Assembly (NCBI RefSeq): GCF_017313225.1
Contig: NZ_JAFLNE010000004.1
Coordinates: 372,001 to 436,000, forward strand
DNA: 64,000 nt
DNA from: Allomuricauda sp. CAU 1633
GTDB taxonomy: Bacteria > Bacteroidota > Bacteroidia > Flavobacteriales > Flavobacteriaceae
Direction: 5' to 3'
In this document: positions 33,330 through 42,612 of the stretch, piece by piece
How positions within the stretch are numbered: position 1 is the first letter of the stretch
Layout: each line of letters starts with the position of its first letter
Program-made: the position numbers and the translations under genes
The notes under the pieces: model-generated
What the model saw: only the letters and a program-made list of their open reading frames with translations
Told to the model about the DNA's origin: nothing
The model's database searches: none

Positions 33330-34886
33330 ATGAACAAATTTGCCCTGCTTGTTTTGGGTTTTCTATTTTCCTGTAATTCTTCACAAAAAACAGTATCAGA
33401 AGCTCCAAAATCCCTAGTAGAAACAGACCCGGTGACCTATGCACAGACCATCACACAAGAGGAATTAAAAGAGCATTTGTTCACCTATGCATCGGATGAA
33501 TTTGAAGGCCGTGAAACAGGGGAACCAGGTCAAAAAAAGGCGGTAGAATATTTAAGGGAACAATATAAGGCCCTGGGAATCCCTGCTGCAAAACCAGATG
33601 GGGATTATTTCCAAAAAGTTCCTTTGGAAGTGGCAAAAGTTCCAGTAGGAAACATCAACATTAACAACACCGTTTTTGAACTGGGGAAAGACATCTTGGC
33701 ATTCACTATGGCTGAAGGCAATTTTAATGAAGTAACGTATGTTGGATATGGTATTGAGGCAGATAATTATTCTGATTATGGGGGCTTGGACGTAAATGGA
33801 AAGGTAGTGCTCATTAAATCTGGAGAGCCCATGGATAAAAGTGGAAATTATATCCTCTCGGGGTCTTCCAAAAAATCAGCGTGGAGCAACATGTCCGAAG
33901 CCATGGAAAAAAAAGCCACTCTTGCCATGGAAAAGGGAGCTAAAGGGATTCTGTACTGGGATTCCCAAAATTTCCTCAGATATAAAGGATATTTTGAGTT
34001 TATGAAGGCCAACAATAGTGAAAAAATGGAGTTGGCGGAAAACAGTGCTGACAATTTTATTGTTATTCTCAATGAAACAGCTGCCAAGGCGTTCAAAAAT
34101 GATATTGAGAATGACCATGTCCCTAAACCCATTTCGACGAACCTAAAGCTTAACATTGCAAGTGGAAATGATAAAATCGATTCAGAAAATGTGGTCGCTG
34201 TTCTTAAAGGAACTGAAAAGCCTAATGAGTATGTTGTTATTTCTTCGCACTTGGACCATATCGGGGTGAGTGGAAATGGAGATGTTAATAACGGCGCCGA
34301 TGATGATGGTTCTGGAACCGTGGCTATGCTAGAAATTGCAGAGGCCTTTAAAAAAGCCGCTGATGCTGGTGAAGGTCCTAAACGTTCCATCGTGTTCCTA
34401 CATGTTACCGGAGAAGAAAAAGGACTCTTGGGATCAAGATATTATACTGATGTGGACCCAATTCTTCCTTTATCACAAACCGTTGCCAATCTTAATATTG
34501 ATATGATCGGGCGCATTGATCCCAAACGGAATGGAAATCGAAACTACGTATATCTCATTGGGTCTGACAAGTTGAGTACGGAACTCCATAAGCTCTCCGA
34601 GGAAATCAATGCCAGGTACACCAACTTGGAGTTGGACTACACGTACAATGATGAAAACGACCCCAATCGGTTTTATTATCGGAGTGATCACTACAACTTT
34701 GCGAAGAACAATATTCCCATCATCTTCTATTTTAATGGCACCCATGCAGACTACCACCGCCCGGGAGATACTCCGGATAAAATAAACTACGATCTTTTGG
34801 AAAATCGTGCACGATTGATTTTCCATACGGCTTGGGAAGTGGCCAATAGACCTGAAAAGGTTTTGGTTGATAAAATTGCAGATTAA
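33330..34886 (+). CDS. Lipoprotein M28 family zinc aminopeptidase
   Basis: The start is ATG 33330 rather than an upstream TTG (33312), since the 518-residue product then begins with a lipoprotein signal, MNKFALLVLGFLFSC, with the anchor Cys at 15. A protease-associated-like insertion (about 110-220) precedes the catalytic domain. Zinc ligands of clan MH can be followed: His in ISSHLDHIG, Asp in NNGADDDGSGT, Glu pair in VTGEEKGLLGS, Asp in LNIDMIGR and His in NGTHADYHRPGDT. It would remove N-terminal residues of peptides at the outer or inner membrane surface. The final RPGDTPDKINYDLLE pattern is typical of the family. Confidence 0.93.
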   Translation: MNKFALLVLGFLFSCNSSQKTVSEAPKSLVETDPVTYAQTITQEELKEHLFTYASDEFEGRETGEPGQKKAVEYLREQYKALGIPAAKPDGDYFQKVPLEVAKVPVGNININNTVFELGKDILAFTMAEGNFNEVTYVGYGIEADNYSDYGGLDVNGKVVLIKSGEPMDKSGNYILSGSSKKSAWSNMSEAMEKKATLAMEKGAKGILYWDSQNFLRYKGYFEFMKANNSEKMELAENSADNFIVILNETAAKAFKNDIENDHVPKPISTNLKLNIASGNDKIDSENVVAVLKGTEKPNEYVVISSHLDHIGVSGNGDVNNGADDDGSGTVAMLEIAEAFKKAADAGEGPKRSIVFLHVTGEEKGLLGSRYYTDVDPILPLSQTVANLNIDMIGRIDPKRNGNRNYVYLIGSDKLSTELHKLSEEINARYTNLELDYTYNDENDPNRFYYRSDHYNFAKNNIPIIFYFNGTHADYHRPGDTPDKINYDLLENRARLIFHTAWEVANRPEKVLVDKIAD

Positions 34887-35111
34887 ATTCTCGACTTCCA
34901 TAGTGATGATATCCCTATAACTATAAACCATATTCTTACTGAAAAGCATGGCAACACTTTAAGATGGTAATCCTCCCATGCTTTAATCTGCAAATTGCTT
35001 CATATCTAGGTTAGGTCAAGCCAAAGTCATCATCCATCAATTGAGGGGTCTTTGGGCAATTGCCCCAAGCTACTTTTAGGGAAATATTAACCCCTTTAAA
35101 AGTACAATCTC
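34887..35111. other. 225-bp gap with two hairpins before the MopE-repeat gene
   Basis: After the M28 stop there is no gene. The right end contains the 12-bp palindrome GGGCAATTGCCC (35054-35065) inside a longer imperfect stem, and a second inverted repeat ACTTTTAGGG (35072-35081) with CCCCTTTAAAAGT (35091-35103) that ends eight bases before the ATG at 35112. They may form stacked hairpins in the leader mRNA and affect translation or stop upstream transcription. Confidence 0.55.
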
Positions 35112-36647
35112 ATGAGAAAGAACAATTATTTTGGCTTAATCGCCATGAGTATGGGCCTTGGTTTTATAATGTTGGTCGCCTGCAGCAAAGATGATGGCTG
35201 CGAGACCAAAACCTATTATTTGGACAAGGACAAGGACAATTATGGTACGGGTAAAGCTGTTACCGCCTGCAGTCCACCTAAAGTAACTGTAGGTCAGTAC
35301 GTCCTTAAAAATGGTGATCCAGATGATACCAATGCAGACATATTTCCTGGCTGCGTCACTACAGACTATTATTCAGATACTGATGGGGACGGATATGGTG
35401 CCGGTAATCCCATTGCTTCCTGTGTCGAGCCAGAAGGCGATTATGTCTTGGTAGGTGGTGATCAGGATGATGACGACCCCAACATCAATCCGGGTTGTAC
35501 CTTAATCTTTTATTTGGATGAGGACAATGATGGTTTTGGTGTCGGAGAACCTCTTAATTTCTGTGAAAATCCAGATGAGGACAAATACACCGATTTTGAC
35601 GATGCCTTTGATTGTGATGATACTGATCCCAACATCAATCCAGATGTTTTTATAATCTATTATCCAGACAATGACGGTGATGGTCATGGTGACTTAAATG
35701 GGGAAACAATCTCCATAGCAGGATGTGATGATGTTCCTGAAGGATACGTTGCCAACGATACGGACTGTGACGACAACAATCTACTGGCCTATCCCGGTGC
35801 TGAAGATATTACCTACTACCTTGATGCTGATCATGATGGCTATGGTTTTGATGGTGAATTTGAAACAAGAAGCGCCTGTGATCCTGCTCCCCAATTTGAC
35901 TATGCCCTACAAGGTGGAGATTGTAACGACAGCGATGACAGTATAAACCCTGATGCAGAAGACAATCCCAATGATGGAATAGACAGTAATTGTGATGGAG
36001 TACATGAAACCACTATTTGGTCAGGACCTGATTTTCAGTTCAGCAAAGCAGCCAATGCAGATTGGGCCAAAGACCCTTTTTCCCAGGATCAACTTACGGA
36101 GAACATTTACCTCACACGCTCCACAGAAGGCTATATCACCAATATTAAATGGTGGGTTGATGTGATCGGAGTTTTTCCTAACGAAACAAATGACCTTCCT
36201 TGGGAATATTTTGGTAGAAAAGCTCAAAACCCACCTTCTGCCAATGTAGGTGATGCAGAACCAATCGGCGGACCACAAGGAGTTCGTTGGGCCATTTTAC
36301 AACAAGGAGGCAATACTGCAGCTTGGGATAATTTTAACTGGTACGGCGAATTAGGAGACCCTACCCATTTTTATAGTCTCAACAATATTGTGACCATTTG
36401 CGCACTTTTGAATGATAATGAATCACCCCTAAATATTGTAGATGATTTTGGAATTGACAACACTATTGGAATTCCTCAAGAAGCAGAAGATTATACTGCA
36501 GGGAATGTTGTTAATAGTTTAGAGAACATTACCTTGGGCGTATGGTTGATGGAAGAAGATATCTATTTCACCCTTACTTTTACGGATATTCCCCATGTGA
36601 ACCAAGGAAATGGAATGACGTATATACGATCTAGACCTAATAATTAA
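35112..36647 (+). CDS. Lipoprotein with five MopE-like Asp/Cys-rich metal-binding repeats
   Basis: The 511-residue protein has a lipoprotein signal with anchor Cys in LVAC near residue 24. Residues about 30-300 contain five repeats. Each has an EF-hand-like loop (YYLDKDKDNYG, YYSDTDGDGYG, FYLDEDNDGFG, YYPDNDGDGHG, YYLDADHDGYG) followed by a second acidic segment (GDQDDDDPNINPGC, DCDDTDPNINPD, DCDDNNLLAYPGA and similar), the pattern of the putative metal-binding MopE repeat. Calcium or copper binding is likely. The last about 200 residues (from IWSGPDFQFSKAANADW) form a separate beta-rich, Trp-rich domain that I do not recognise. It would be at the cell surface or in the periplasm. Confidence 0.85.
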   Translation: MRKNNYFGLIAMSMGLGFIMLVACSKDDGCETKTYYLDKDKDNYGTGKAVTACSPPKVTVGQYVLKNGDPDDTNADIFPGCVTTDYYSDTDGDGYGAGNPIASCVEPEGDYVLVGGDQDDDDPNINPGCTLIFYLDEDNDGFGVGEPLNFCENPDEDKYTDFDDAFDCDDTDPNINPDVFIIYYPDNDGDGHGDLNGETISIAGCDDVPEGYVANDTDCDDNNLLAYPGAEDITYYLDADHDGYGFDGEFETRSACDPAPQFDYALQGGDCNDSDDSINPDAEDNPNDGIDSNCDGVHETTIWSGPDFQFSKAANADWAKDPFSQDQLTENIYLTRSTEGYITNIKWWVDVIGVFPNETNDLPWEYFGRKAQNPPSANVGDAEPIGGPQGVRWAILQQGGNTAAWDNFNWYGELGDPTHFYSLNNIVTICALLNDNESPLNIVDDFGIDNTIGIPQEAEDYTAGNVVNSLENITLGVWLMEEDIYFTLTFTDIPHVNQGNGMTYIRSRPNN

Positions 36648-36662
36648 AATCAACAACCAACC

Positions 36663-36698
36663 TAAAAAGGCCTTGGAGAAATCTAAGGCTTTTTTTAT
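36663..36698 (+). terminator. Terminator of the MopE-repeat lipoprotein gene
   Basis: AAAAGGCCTTGGA and TCTAAGGCTTTT pair with one bulged G and one G-T pair around a GAAA loop, followed by a T-run. It begins 16 bp after the stop codon. Confidence 0.8.
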
Positions 36699-36731
36699 TC
36701 CATTAGGCAAAGGTCCTTATTTCTAAAAAAC

Positions 36732-36769
36732 AAAAATCCCGACCAAAAACCTTGATCGGGATTTTTTTA
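36732..36769. terminator. Bidirectional terminator between the lipoprotein gene and tRNA-His
   Basis: AAAAATCCCGA and TCGGGATTTTT form a perfect 11-bp stem. On the minus strand it follows the 3' end of tRNA-His by about 10 bp and is followed by T-runs, so it is the likely terminator of the tRNA transcript. Confidence 0.85.
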
Positions 36770-36778
36770 AAACTTCAG

Positions 36779-36853
36779 GGTGGAAGACCGGGTTCGAACC
36801 GGCGACCTCTGGAACCACAATCCAGCGCTCTAACCAGCTGAGCTACAACCACC
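36779..36853 (-). tRNA. tRNA-His (anticodon GTG)
   Basis: Read on the minus strand, the cloverleaf is complete. It has an extra 5' G at position -1 opposite C73, the hallmark of tRNA-His; D arm GCTC/GAGC; anticodon stem CTGGA/TCCAG with the loop TTGTGGT and anticodon GTG; and T arm GCCGG/CCGGT with loop TTCGAAC. The 3' CCA is not encoded. The acceptor stem has two adjacent T-T oppositions (5:68 and 6:67), which is unusual but both flanks pair normally. Confidence 0.95.
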
Positions 36854-37168
36854 ATGTAAAGCTAACCTGACCCTAAAAAAGCTGATGCTCAATTTCATTC
36901 AGGCGGGTGCAAAAATACTTCTTTGTATTGATTCAACCAAAAGATTTTAATACTTCCTAATCGGAACCAATACTTTTTTGGGATGGATGCTCTTTTCCTA
37001 CTTTAGAGTGTTAAATCTCTATTGATACCCCAATCATCATTTTCGTATAAAACATCGATGAAATGCGTCTTTTGTCAGACAAAACACACATTTTTTGGCT
37101 TTTCACAACATTTAATTCCATGAACACCACCATGAAGGTATTTTTATCCTTTGTAGATCAAGAGAAAA
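36854..37168. other. 315-bp divergent region between tRNA-His and a histidine kinase gene
   Basis: No gene is supported here. It holds the tRNA promoter (36910-36941) and, toward the kinase, the inverted repeat TTTTGTC-A-GACAAAA at 37070-37084, about 85 bp before the kinase ATG. A -7-like TATCCTTTG near 37146 has one base too many. No terminator is present. Confidence 0.6.
36910..36941 (-). promoter_or_regulatory. Promoter of tRNA-His
   Basis: On the minus strand TTTG (36938-36941), 20 bp of spacer, then TATTTTTG (36910-36917): a full match to the Bacteroidota consensus. The mature tRNA begins about 57 bp downstream, so a leader of about 50 bases is removed. The bases after the -7 are GC-rich (GCACCCGCC). 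Confidence 0.65.
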
Positions 37169-39265
37169 ATGCCTCAACAAAAAGCATGTTCTTTGTCCTT
37201 TATATCCGTGCTTGGAAAAATAGTTCTTTTCCTCTGCATACTCTCTATCGCCTACCCCACTCACACACAGGCTCAGCTTACCAAAAAAGACAGTCTTACT
37301 TATAAATTAAAGCGTTTGGAGTCTACCCATCGTTTTAACCCAAAGGACACCACGCATATAAAATTATTGATAGACCTTGCCTTTGCCTACCAATACATAG
37401 ATAACGATAGCTTACGTTCCATAGCGGAGCGGGTACTCAAACTCAGTCAAGCCGTAGATTATGGTCGGGGTGAAGTAAAGGCAATGAGCGCCCTTGGCAA
37501 TTATTATTACAATACGGGAGACCGAAAAAAGTCAATGCCCATATTTGAAAAAGCCCTTGACTTGGCCATAAAAATTGATGATAAAATGGCAGAGTTGGAC
37601 ATTATCAATGCATTGGCTCAAAACTACAGCTATGAAGGCAATTATGCTGAAGCCCTCAATCTCAATCTAAAAGGAATAGATATTGCCAAGCAAACCAATT
37701 GCAATAAAATGCTCTCTATTCTCAACGAGAATATTGCCAGTCTGTATGCAGAACAAAAAGATTTTAAAAATGCATTCGTTTTTTACGATACAGTTCAAAA
37801 AATCAATCGTAAAATAGGTGATGAAATCATAGATGCCGAAACCCAAAGTAACCTGGCTTCGTTGTACAAAGATGCCAAGGACTTTAAGCATGCCATGTTC
37901 AACATTAACCAAAGCATCAATACTTTTGAAAAGAACAAAGTATACGATTGGTTGGCCTATGCCTATGAAGTAAAAGGGGACATCTATCTGGAACAAGAAA
38001 AATACCAGTGGGCCTTATATTGGTATGATCAGAGTAATATGCTCTTCAAGAACCAAATTGAGGACGACAGGATACATATCCAATTATTGAACGGAATGGC
38101 CAAGGTGCATTTCGGATTGGAGAGGGACAGTCTATCCATGATCTATGCCGAAGAAGGTCTTCAACTATCCAAAAAGATAAAATCCCTTCAAGGACAGATA
38201 GATTGTTCCGAAACCTTGTACAAACTCCACAAAAAACAAGGAAACCATATTGCCTCTCTATCGTATCTTGAAATATTCAAAAAATTGTCTGATTCCTTGT
38301 TCAAGGACAAGAATAAACAGAGTCTGTCTCTCTTGGAAACCAAGTTGCAGTATGAGCAGGAAAAACAGGAACTCATAGAATCCAACCAAGCAGCTCTGGC
38401 CAAACAACGGAATTACATTTATTTTTCTCTTATCATTCTGCTTATTCTAAGCATTATCATACTTGTAATTCGGCGTAGCGAAAAAATCCAGAAAAAATTA
38501 AACATTGAGCTTAAGGAAAAATCCCAGGCAGTGAGTGAAAGGGAAGCTCAACTCAACGAAATCAATAAGACCAAGACCAAACTGTTTTCCATAATAGGTC
38601 ATGACCTTAGGGGTCCCATTGGTGGATTACAAGGGCTTTTAAAATTATTTACTGATGGTGAGATTACCAAAAATGAGTTTATTTCGTTTATCCCTAAGCT
38701 AAAAGCCGATGTTGAAAACATTGCATTTACACTCAATAATTTGTTGACATGGGGGCAAAACCAACTTAATGGCGTAGTAACCAAACCCAAAAGAATATCC
38801 TTGGATAAAATTGTGGAGAACAATATTCAACTACTGACGGAGTTGGCGCAAAGCAAATCCATAAAAATCATAAACCAATTACCCGAAAACCCACTCATCT
38901 GGGCCGATCAAAACCAAATAGACATTGTGGTAAGAAACTTGCTGAGCAATGCCATTAAGTTTACCCCGGACAACGGATTGATCAACATTGAAGCAAAAGA
39001 AAAAGAGGGCATGTGGCAGGTGACTGTCCGGGATACAGGTATTGGAATGAATAAGGAAATTCAAAAGAAAATTTTTGAAGATTCCACCAATATCACCACC
39101 TATGGCACCAATAATGAGAAAGGTACCGGTTTGGGACTTTCACTATGTAAGGAAATGGTCTTAAAAAACAAAGGTGAAATTTGGGTGGAAAGTGTTCCGC
39201 GTAAAGGCACTTCATTCTTCTTTACCTTGCCCAAGGCTGAGAGCAAGTACCAAAAAGCGAGTTGA
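37169..39265 (+). CDS. TPR sensor histidine kinase with HisKA domain
   Basis: The 698-residue protein has a signal-anchor or signal peptide (VLFLCILSIAYPTHTQAQ, cleavage near 36), TPR helices (about 70-370) in the periplasm, a membrane helix (about 414-436, YIYFSLIILLILSIIILVI) and a cytoplasmic coiled coil. The HisKA H-box is FSIIGHDLRGPIGGLQGLL with the phospho-His near 478; the ATPase domain has VVRNLLSNAIKFTP (N box), DTGIGMN (G1) and GTGLGLSL (G2). There is no receiver domain and no regulator gene adjacent, so it is an orphan kinase within the window. It abuts bshB1 (convergent, no gap). Confidence 0.9.
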   Translation: MPQQKACSLSFISVLGKIVLFLCILSIAYPTHTQAQLTKKDSLTYKLKRLESTHRFNPKDTTHIKLLIDLAFAYQYIDNDSLRSIAERVLKLSQAVDYGRGEVKAMSALGNYYYNTGDRKKSMPIFEKALDLAIKIDDKMAELDIINALAQNYSYEGNYAEALNLNLKGIDIAKQTNCNKMLSILNENIASLYAEQKDFKNAFVFYDTVQKINRKIGDEIIDAETQSNLASLYKDAKDFKHAMFNINQSINTFEKNKVYDWLAYAYEVKGDIYLEQEKYQWALYWYDQSNMLFKNQIEDDRIHIQLLNGMAKVHFGLERDSLSMIYAEEGLQLSKKIKSLQGQIDCSETLYKLHKKQGNHIASLSYLEIFKKLSDSLFKDKNKQSLSLLETKLQYEQEKQELIESNQAALAKQRNYIYFSLIILLILSIIILVIRRSEKIQKKLNIELKEKSQAVSEREAQLNEINKTKTKLFSIIGHDLRGPIGGLQGLLKLFTDGEITKNEFISFIPKLKADVENIAFTLNNLLTWGQNQLNGVVTKPKRISLDKIVENNIQLLTELAQSKSIKIINQLPENPLIWADQNQIDIVVRNLLSNAIKFTPDNGLINIEAKEKEGMWQVTVRDTGIGMNKEIQKKIFEDSTNITTYGTNNEKGTGLGLSLCKEMVLKNKGEIWVESVPRKGTSFFFTLPKAESKYQKAS

Positions 39266-39988
39266 TTAGATTAAATCATCCAGATTATCAACCGCAACAT
39301 AGCGTTCCACATTGAAGCCTTCAGCGTGTTCCACACCTACCAATCTTCCTAAATCCCTGGCGCGATAAATAACACTATCCGTAAAATTTTTACTGCTGAT
39401 GGGCGTTTCAGGCTCCTGACTATCTGGGTCATAGAATTGCGATTCATAGGCTAAAATGGCGTCTTTCTTTTTCTCAATAAATCCAGATACGTCAACTACA
39501 AAATCCGGCTCCAAATTTTTCCATTGAATAAAATGATACACTCGTTTAGGTCGCCAAGGCTCCTGCCACTCATCATCACCATCCAGTTGGGTATCAATTT
39601 TTATCAGCCCACTTAAAAAGCAGGCATCGCTGACCAGTTGGCTTCCTTTTCCGTGGTCAATATGCCTATCCTCCACCGCATTGCAAAGAACCACTTCGGG
39701 TTTATATTTCCGAATCATTTTAATGACTTCCAGCTGATGCCATTTATCATTGATGAAAAAACCATCGGCAAATTCCATATTCTCCCGTACCGCAACGCCC
39801 AAAATCTTGGCTGCTTTTGCTGCTTCGGCATCCCGTATTTCCGCGGTACCCCGGGTACCTAGTTCGCCCCGGGTCAAATCGATGATCCCCACTTTTTTGC
39901 CTCGGGCAACTTCTTTGGCAATGGTACCACCTGCTCCAAGCTCTGCGTCATCTGGATGGGCCCCAAATACTAAAATGTCTAATTTCAT
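39266..39988 (-). CDS. bshB1: Bacillithiol biosynthesis deacetylase BshB1
   Basis: BshB1 removes the acetyl group from GlcNAc-malate to give GlcN-malate, the second step of bacillithiol synthesis. The 240-residue protein is a PIG-L/LmbE-fold zinc hydrolase with FGAHPDDAELGAGG (His11, Asp13/Asp14), TRGELGTRGT, and the third zinc ligand in DRHIDHGKG. Length and the pattern ESQFYDPDSQEPETPISSKNF match the BshB1 subfamily of flavobacteria better than general LmbE. It starts eight bases after the stop-side of a PLP transsulfuration gene on the same strand, which may supply cysteine. Confidence 0.93.
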   Translation of the reverse strand: MKLDILVFGAHPDDAELGAGGTIAKEVARGKKVGIIDLTRGELGTRGTAEIRDAEAAKAAKILGVAVRENMEFADGFFINDKWHQLEVIKMIRKYKPEVVLCNAVEDRHIDHGKGSQLVSDACFLSGLIKIDTQLDGDDEWQEPWRPKRVYHFIQWKNLEPDFVVDVSGFIEKKKDAILAYESQFYDPDSQEPETPISSKNFTDSVIYRARDLGRLVGVEHAEGFNVERYVAVDNLDDLI

Positions 39989-39996
39989 AGGTTCTA

Positions 39997-41163
39997 TTAT
40001 GCTGGCACCGTCATTGATTTAATCTTTGCGATCGCCTGCTCTATATCTTCAATTAAGTCGTCCATTTCTTCAATACCCAACGAAAACCGAATCAGGGAAT
40101 CCTTTATGCCCTGCTTTTCACGATCTTCTGGACTCATAAGCGCATGCGATGTAGTCACCGGAGAAATCATGGTGCTCTCTATCCCGGCTAAACTCATTAC
40201 GGGTTTTATCAATCTCAAGTGTTTGAAGAACAAGGATGTGTCCATATTGGGCAATTCAAAAGAGAGCATGCCCCCAAACCCATTCATCTGTGATTTGGCC
40301 AATTGATGATCAGGATGGGTTTCCAGACCAGGATAATACACCTGCCCTACATCTTCATTCCCTACGAGGTATTCGGCCATTTTCATTGCATTATCGTTTT
40401 GTGCCTTCACCCGAATAGCCATGGTTTTGATGCTTCGCTCCAACAGCCAAACCGTATACTCACTTAAACTTCCCCCAAAACAAATGGCAGATTGAAATAC
40501 CGTATCGATATGCTCTTGAGAAGCAGCAACCACCCCGGCACAAATATCTGAATGTCCACCCATATATTTGGTAGCGCTGTGCAATACCACATCTACCCCA
40601 AAATCAATGGGGTTTTGGTTGATGGGACTGGCAAAAGTGTTATCTATCATGGAAACCATTCCGTGCTTTTTGGCCAGTTGGGCCACACCAACAATATCGG
40701 TAATGGTCAACAATGGATTGGAAGGGGTTTCCATATAAATCACCTTGGTGTTCGATTGGATTTCCTTTTCAAAATCCTCCACTTGCCATCCATCGGTAAA
40801 GGAGTACTCAATGCCATATTTGTTCAATTGTGTGACCGCAAAATGATAAGTGCCTCCATACATGGTCTGCTGAAGTACAATATGGTCCCCTGCTTGCAAG
40901 AAAGCCATTAAAGCTGTGCTGATGGCAGCCATTCCACTACCAAAAATCAAAGCAGCCTCGGTGTGTTCCAAGGCTGCCAGTTTTTTGCACAACGCTTCTT
41001 GGTTGGGCGTGTTAAAATATCGTGGGTATCGTTTTATATCAACATCATCAAAGGCATAGGCCGTAGCCATATATAAAGGAGAAACAACCCCTTTAAATTT
41101 GGTGTCCTCTAAATCGCCTTCATGGGTGCAGAGGGTGTTCAGCCCTTTTTTGCTGGAATTCAT
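39997..41163 (-). CDS. Cys/Met metabolism PLP-dependent enzyme (cystathionine gamma-synthase or lyase type)
   Basis: The 388-residue protein belongs to the fold-type I transsulfuration family. PLP is held by Lys199 in HSATKYMGGHSD, Asp in SMIDNTFASP and the phosphate-binding GSGMAAIST. Members interconvert cysteine, homocysteine and cystathionine or release methanethiol; the family cannot be split by eye. The tight linkage to bshB1 (8-bp gap) suggests a role in cysteine supply for bacillithiol. It lies downstream of the MATE gene after 36 bp on the same strand, so the three may be one transcript. Confidence 0.88.
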   Translation of the reverse strand: MNSSKKGLNTLCTHEGDLEDTKFKGVVSPLYMATAYAFDDVDIKRYPRYFNTPNQEALCKKLAALEHTEAALIFGSGMAAISTALMAFLQAGDHIVLQQTMYGGTYHFAVTQLNKYGIEYSFTDGWQVEDFEKEIQSNTKVIYMETPSNPLLTITDIVGVAQLAKKHGMVSMIDNTFASPINQNPIDFGVDVVLHSATKYMGGHSDICAGVVAASQEHIDTVFQSAICFGGSLSEYTVWLLERSIKTMAIRVKAQNDNAMKMAEYLVGNEDVGQVYYPGLETHPDHQLAKSQMNGFGGMLSFELPNMDTSLFFKHLRLIKPVMSLAGIESTMISPVTTSHALMSPEDREKQGIKDSLIRFSLGIEEMDDLIEDIEQAIAKIKSMTVPA

Positions 41164-41199
41164 ATTCTTTGCTTTAGATAGCTAAAGATACGAAACCCG

Positions 41200-42612
41200 C
41201 TATACTTGCACCTCTTTCCATTTTCCTTTTTTAAACCAAACCATGGCAATAATGGCCAACAGCACTTCAGCTAATGTAATGGCAATAAAAACACCTTTGG
41301 CACCCCATCCGAGCACCATTGCGGCCACATAGGCCAAAGGCAATTGGAACAACCAAAATGAGATTAAATTGATCTTGGTCGGTGTTTTGGTATCCCCTGC
41401 ACCGTTAAAAGCTTGACTAACTACCATCCCATAGGCATAGAATATATAGCCCGCCGCTATTACTTGTAGACAAAGGGCGCCGTTCTCCACCACACTTGGG
41501 GTAGTATTGAACCAGGAAACAATACTCTTGGCAAAAATGAGGTAGACCAGAGATACCGTTCCCATAAAAATGGCATTGTACTTTCCAGTTTTCCAAACAG
41601 ATATTTCGGCTCTATCGGGTTGTTTTGCTCCCAAGTTTTGACCTACCAGAGTGGCCGCAGCATTGCTCATGCCCCAAGATGGCATCAAAGTGAACATCAT
41701 CACGCGAATGGCTATGGTATAGCCCGCCAATACTTCACTACCGAATTCGGACATGATTCGCATGAGGAAAACCCAACTTGAGGTTCCGATCAAAAACTGG
41801 GCGATTCCACCCAATGAAACCCGAACAAGATTTTTCATCACCTTGAGATTTAGTACCAAATCTTTCCACATCAATTTGATTTTACCCCAACCAAAGAACA
41901 ATATCCCCAGTTGGAACAGCACTGCGGTACCCCTACCAATATTAGTAGCAATTCCGGCTCCCATTACCCCATATTCGGGAATTGGGCCCAATCCAAATAT
42001 AAAAATGGGGTCTAAAATTATATTGAGTCCATTGGAGAGCACCAAAGTCCACATGGCTATGGAAGCGTCTCCCGCACCTCTAAAAATGGCATTGATTAGG
42101 AACAAAAGCATGATGGTGATGTTCCCTCCGATCAAGAATTGGGTATAGCCGTATCCTTCCGCAATTAGATCAGGTTCGCCGCCCATGAGTGCCAATATTT
42201 CCTGAGCGTAGATAATACCAACTATTCCCAAGACAATGGAAACCACCACGCCCAAACTTATGGCCTGTACGGCTGCTTCTTTTGCACCTTGGACATCTTT
42301 TTCCCCAATTCGGCGGGCCACTACTGCGGTAGCCGCCATACTTAATCCAATGGCAAGGGCATATATTAGGGTAATCACGGATTCCGTTAAACCTATGGTT
42401 GCCACGGCATTAACGCTTACTTTGGATACGTAGGCAATATCCACCAGTGCAAAAATGGACTCCATCAACATTTCCAAAATCATAGGAATGGAAAGCATAA
42501 AGATGGCCTTGCGGATACTCCCAGATGTAAACTCTGTTTCCTTGCCGGATACAGCAATCCAGAAATAATTAACTAGTTTTTTGAATGAAAGTGTAGTATT
42601 TGAGTGTGTCAT
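41200..42612 (-). CDS. MATE family efflux transporter
   Basis: The 470-residue protein has about twelve membrane helices in two homologous halves, with the motifs of the multidrug and toxic compound extrusion family: IRKAIFMLSIPMILEMLMESIFALVDIAYVSK split over the first helix pair (short piece PMILEMLMESIFALVD), AVATIGLTESV, and in the second half MSNAAATLVGQNLGAKQPDRA. It would export cationic drugs or metabolites in exchange for Na+ or H+. The substrate is unknown. A 172-bp leader with hairpins precedes it. Confidence 0.92.
   Translation of the reverse strand: MTHSNTTLSFKKLVNYFWIAVSGKETEFTSGSIRKAIFMLSIPMILEMLMESIFALVDIAYVSKVSVNAVATIGLTESVITLIYALAIGLSMAATAVVARRIGEKDVQGAKEAAVQAISLGVVVSIVLGIVGIIYAQEILALMGGEPDLIAEGYGYTQFLIGGNITIMLLFLINAIFRGAGDASIAMWTLVLSNGLNIILDPIFIFGLGPIPEYGVMGAGIATNIGRGTAVLFQLGILFFGWGKIKLMWKDLVLNLKVMKNLVRVSLGGIAQFLIGTSSWVFLMRIMSEFGSEVLAGYTIAIRVMMFTLMPSWGMSNAAATLVGQNLGAKQPDRAEISVWKTGKYNAIFMGTVSLVYLIFAKSIVSWFNTTPSVVENGALCLQVIAAGYIFYAYGMVVSQAFNGAGDTKTPTKINLISFWLFQLPLAYVAAMVLGWGAKGVFIAITLAEVLLAIIAMVWFKKGKWKEVQV

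Noticed and set aside
37063..37305. Open frame of 80 codons overlapping the start of the HisKA kinase gene
   Set aside because: It begins at an ATG in the intergenic region but continues out of frame into the kinase coding sequence; no features support it.
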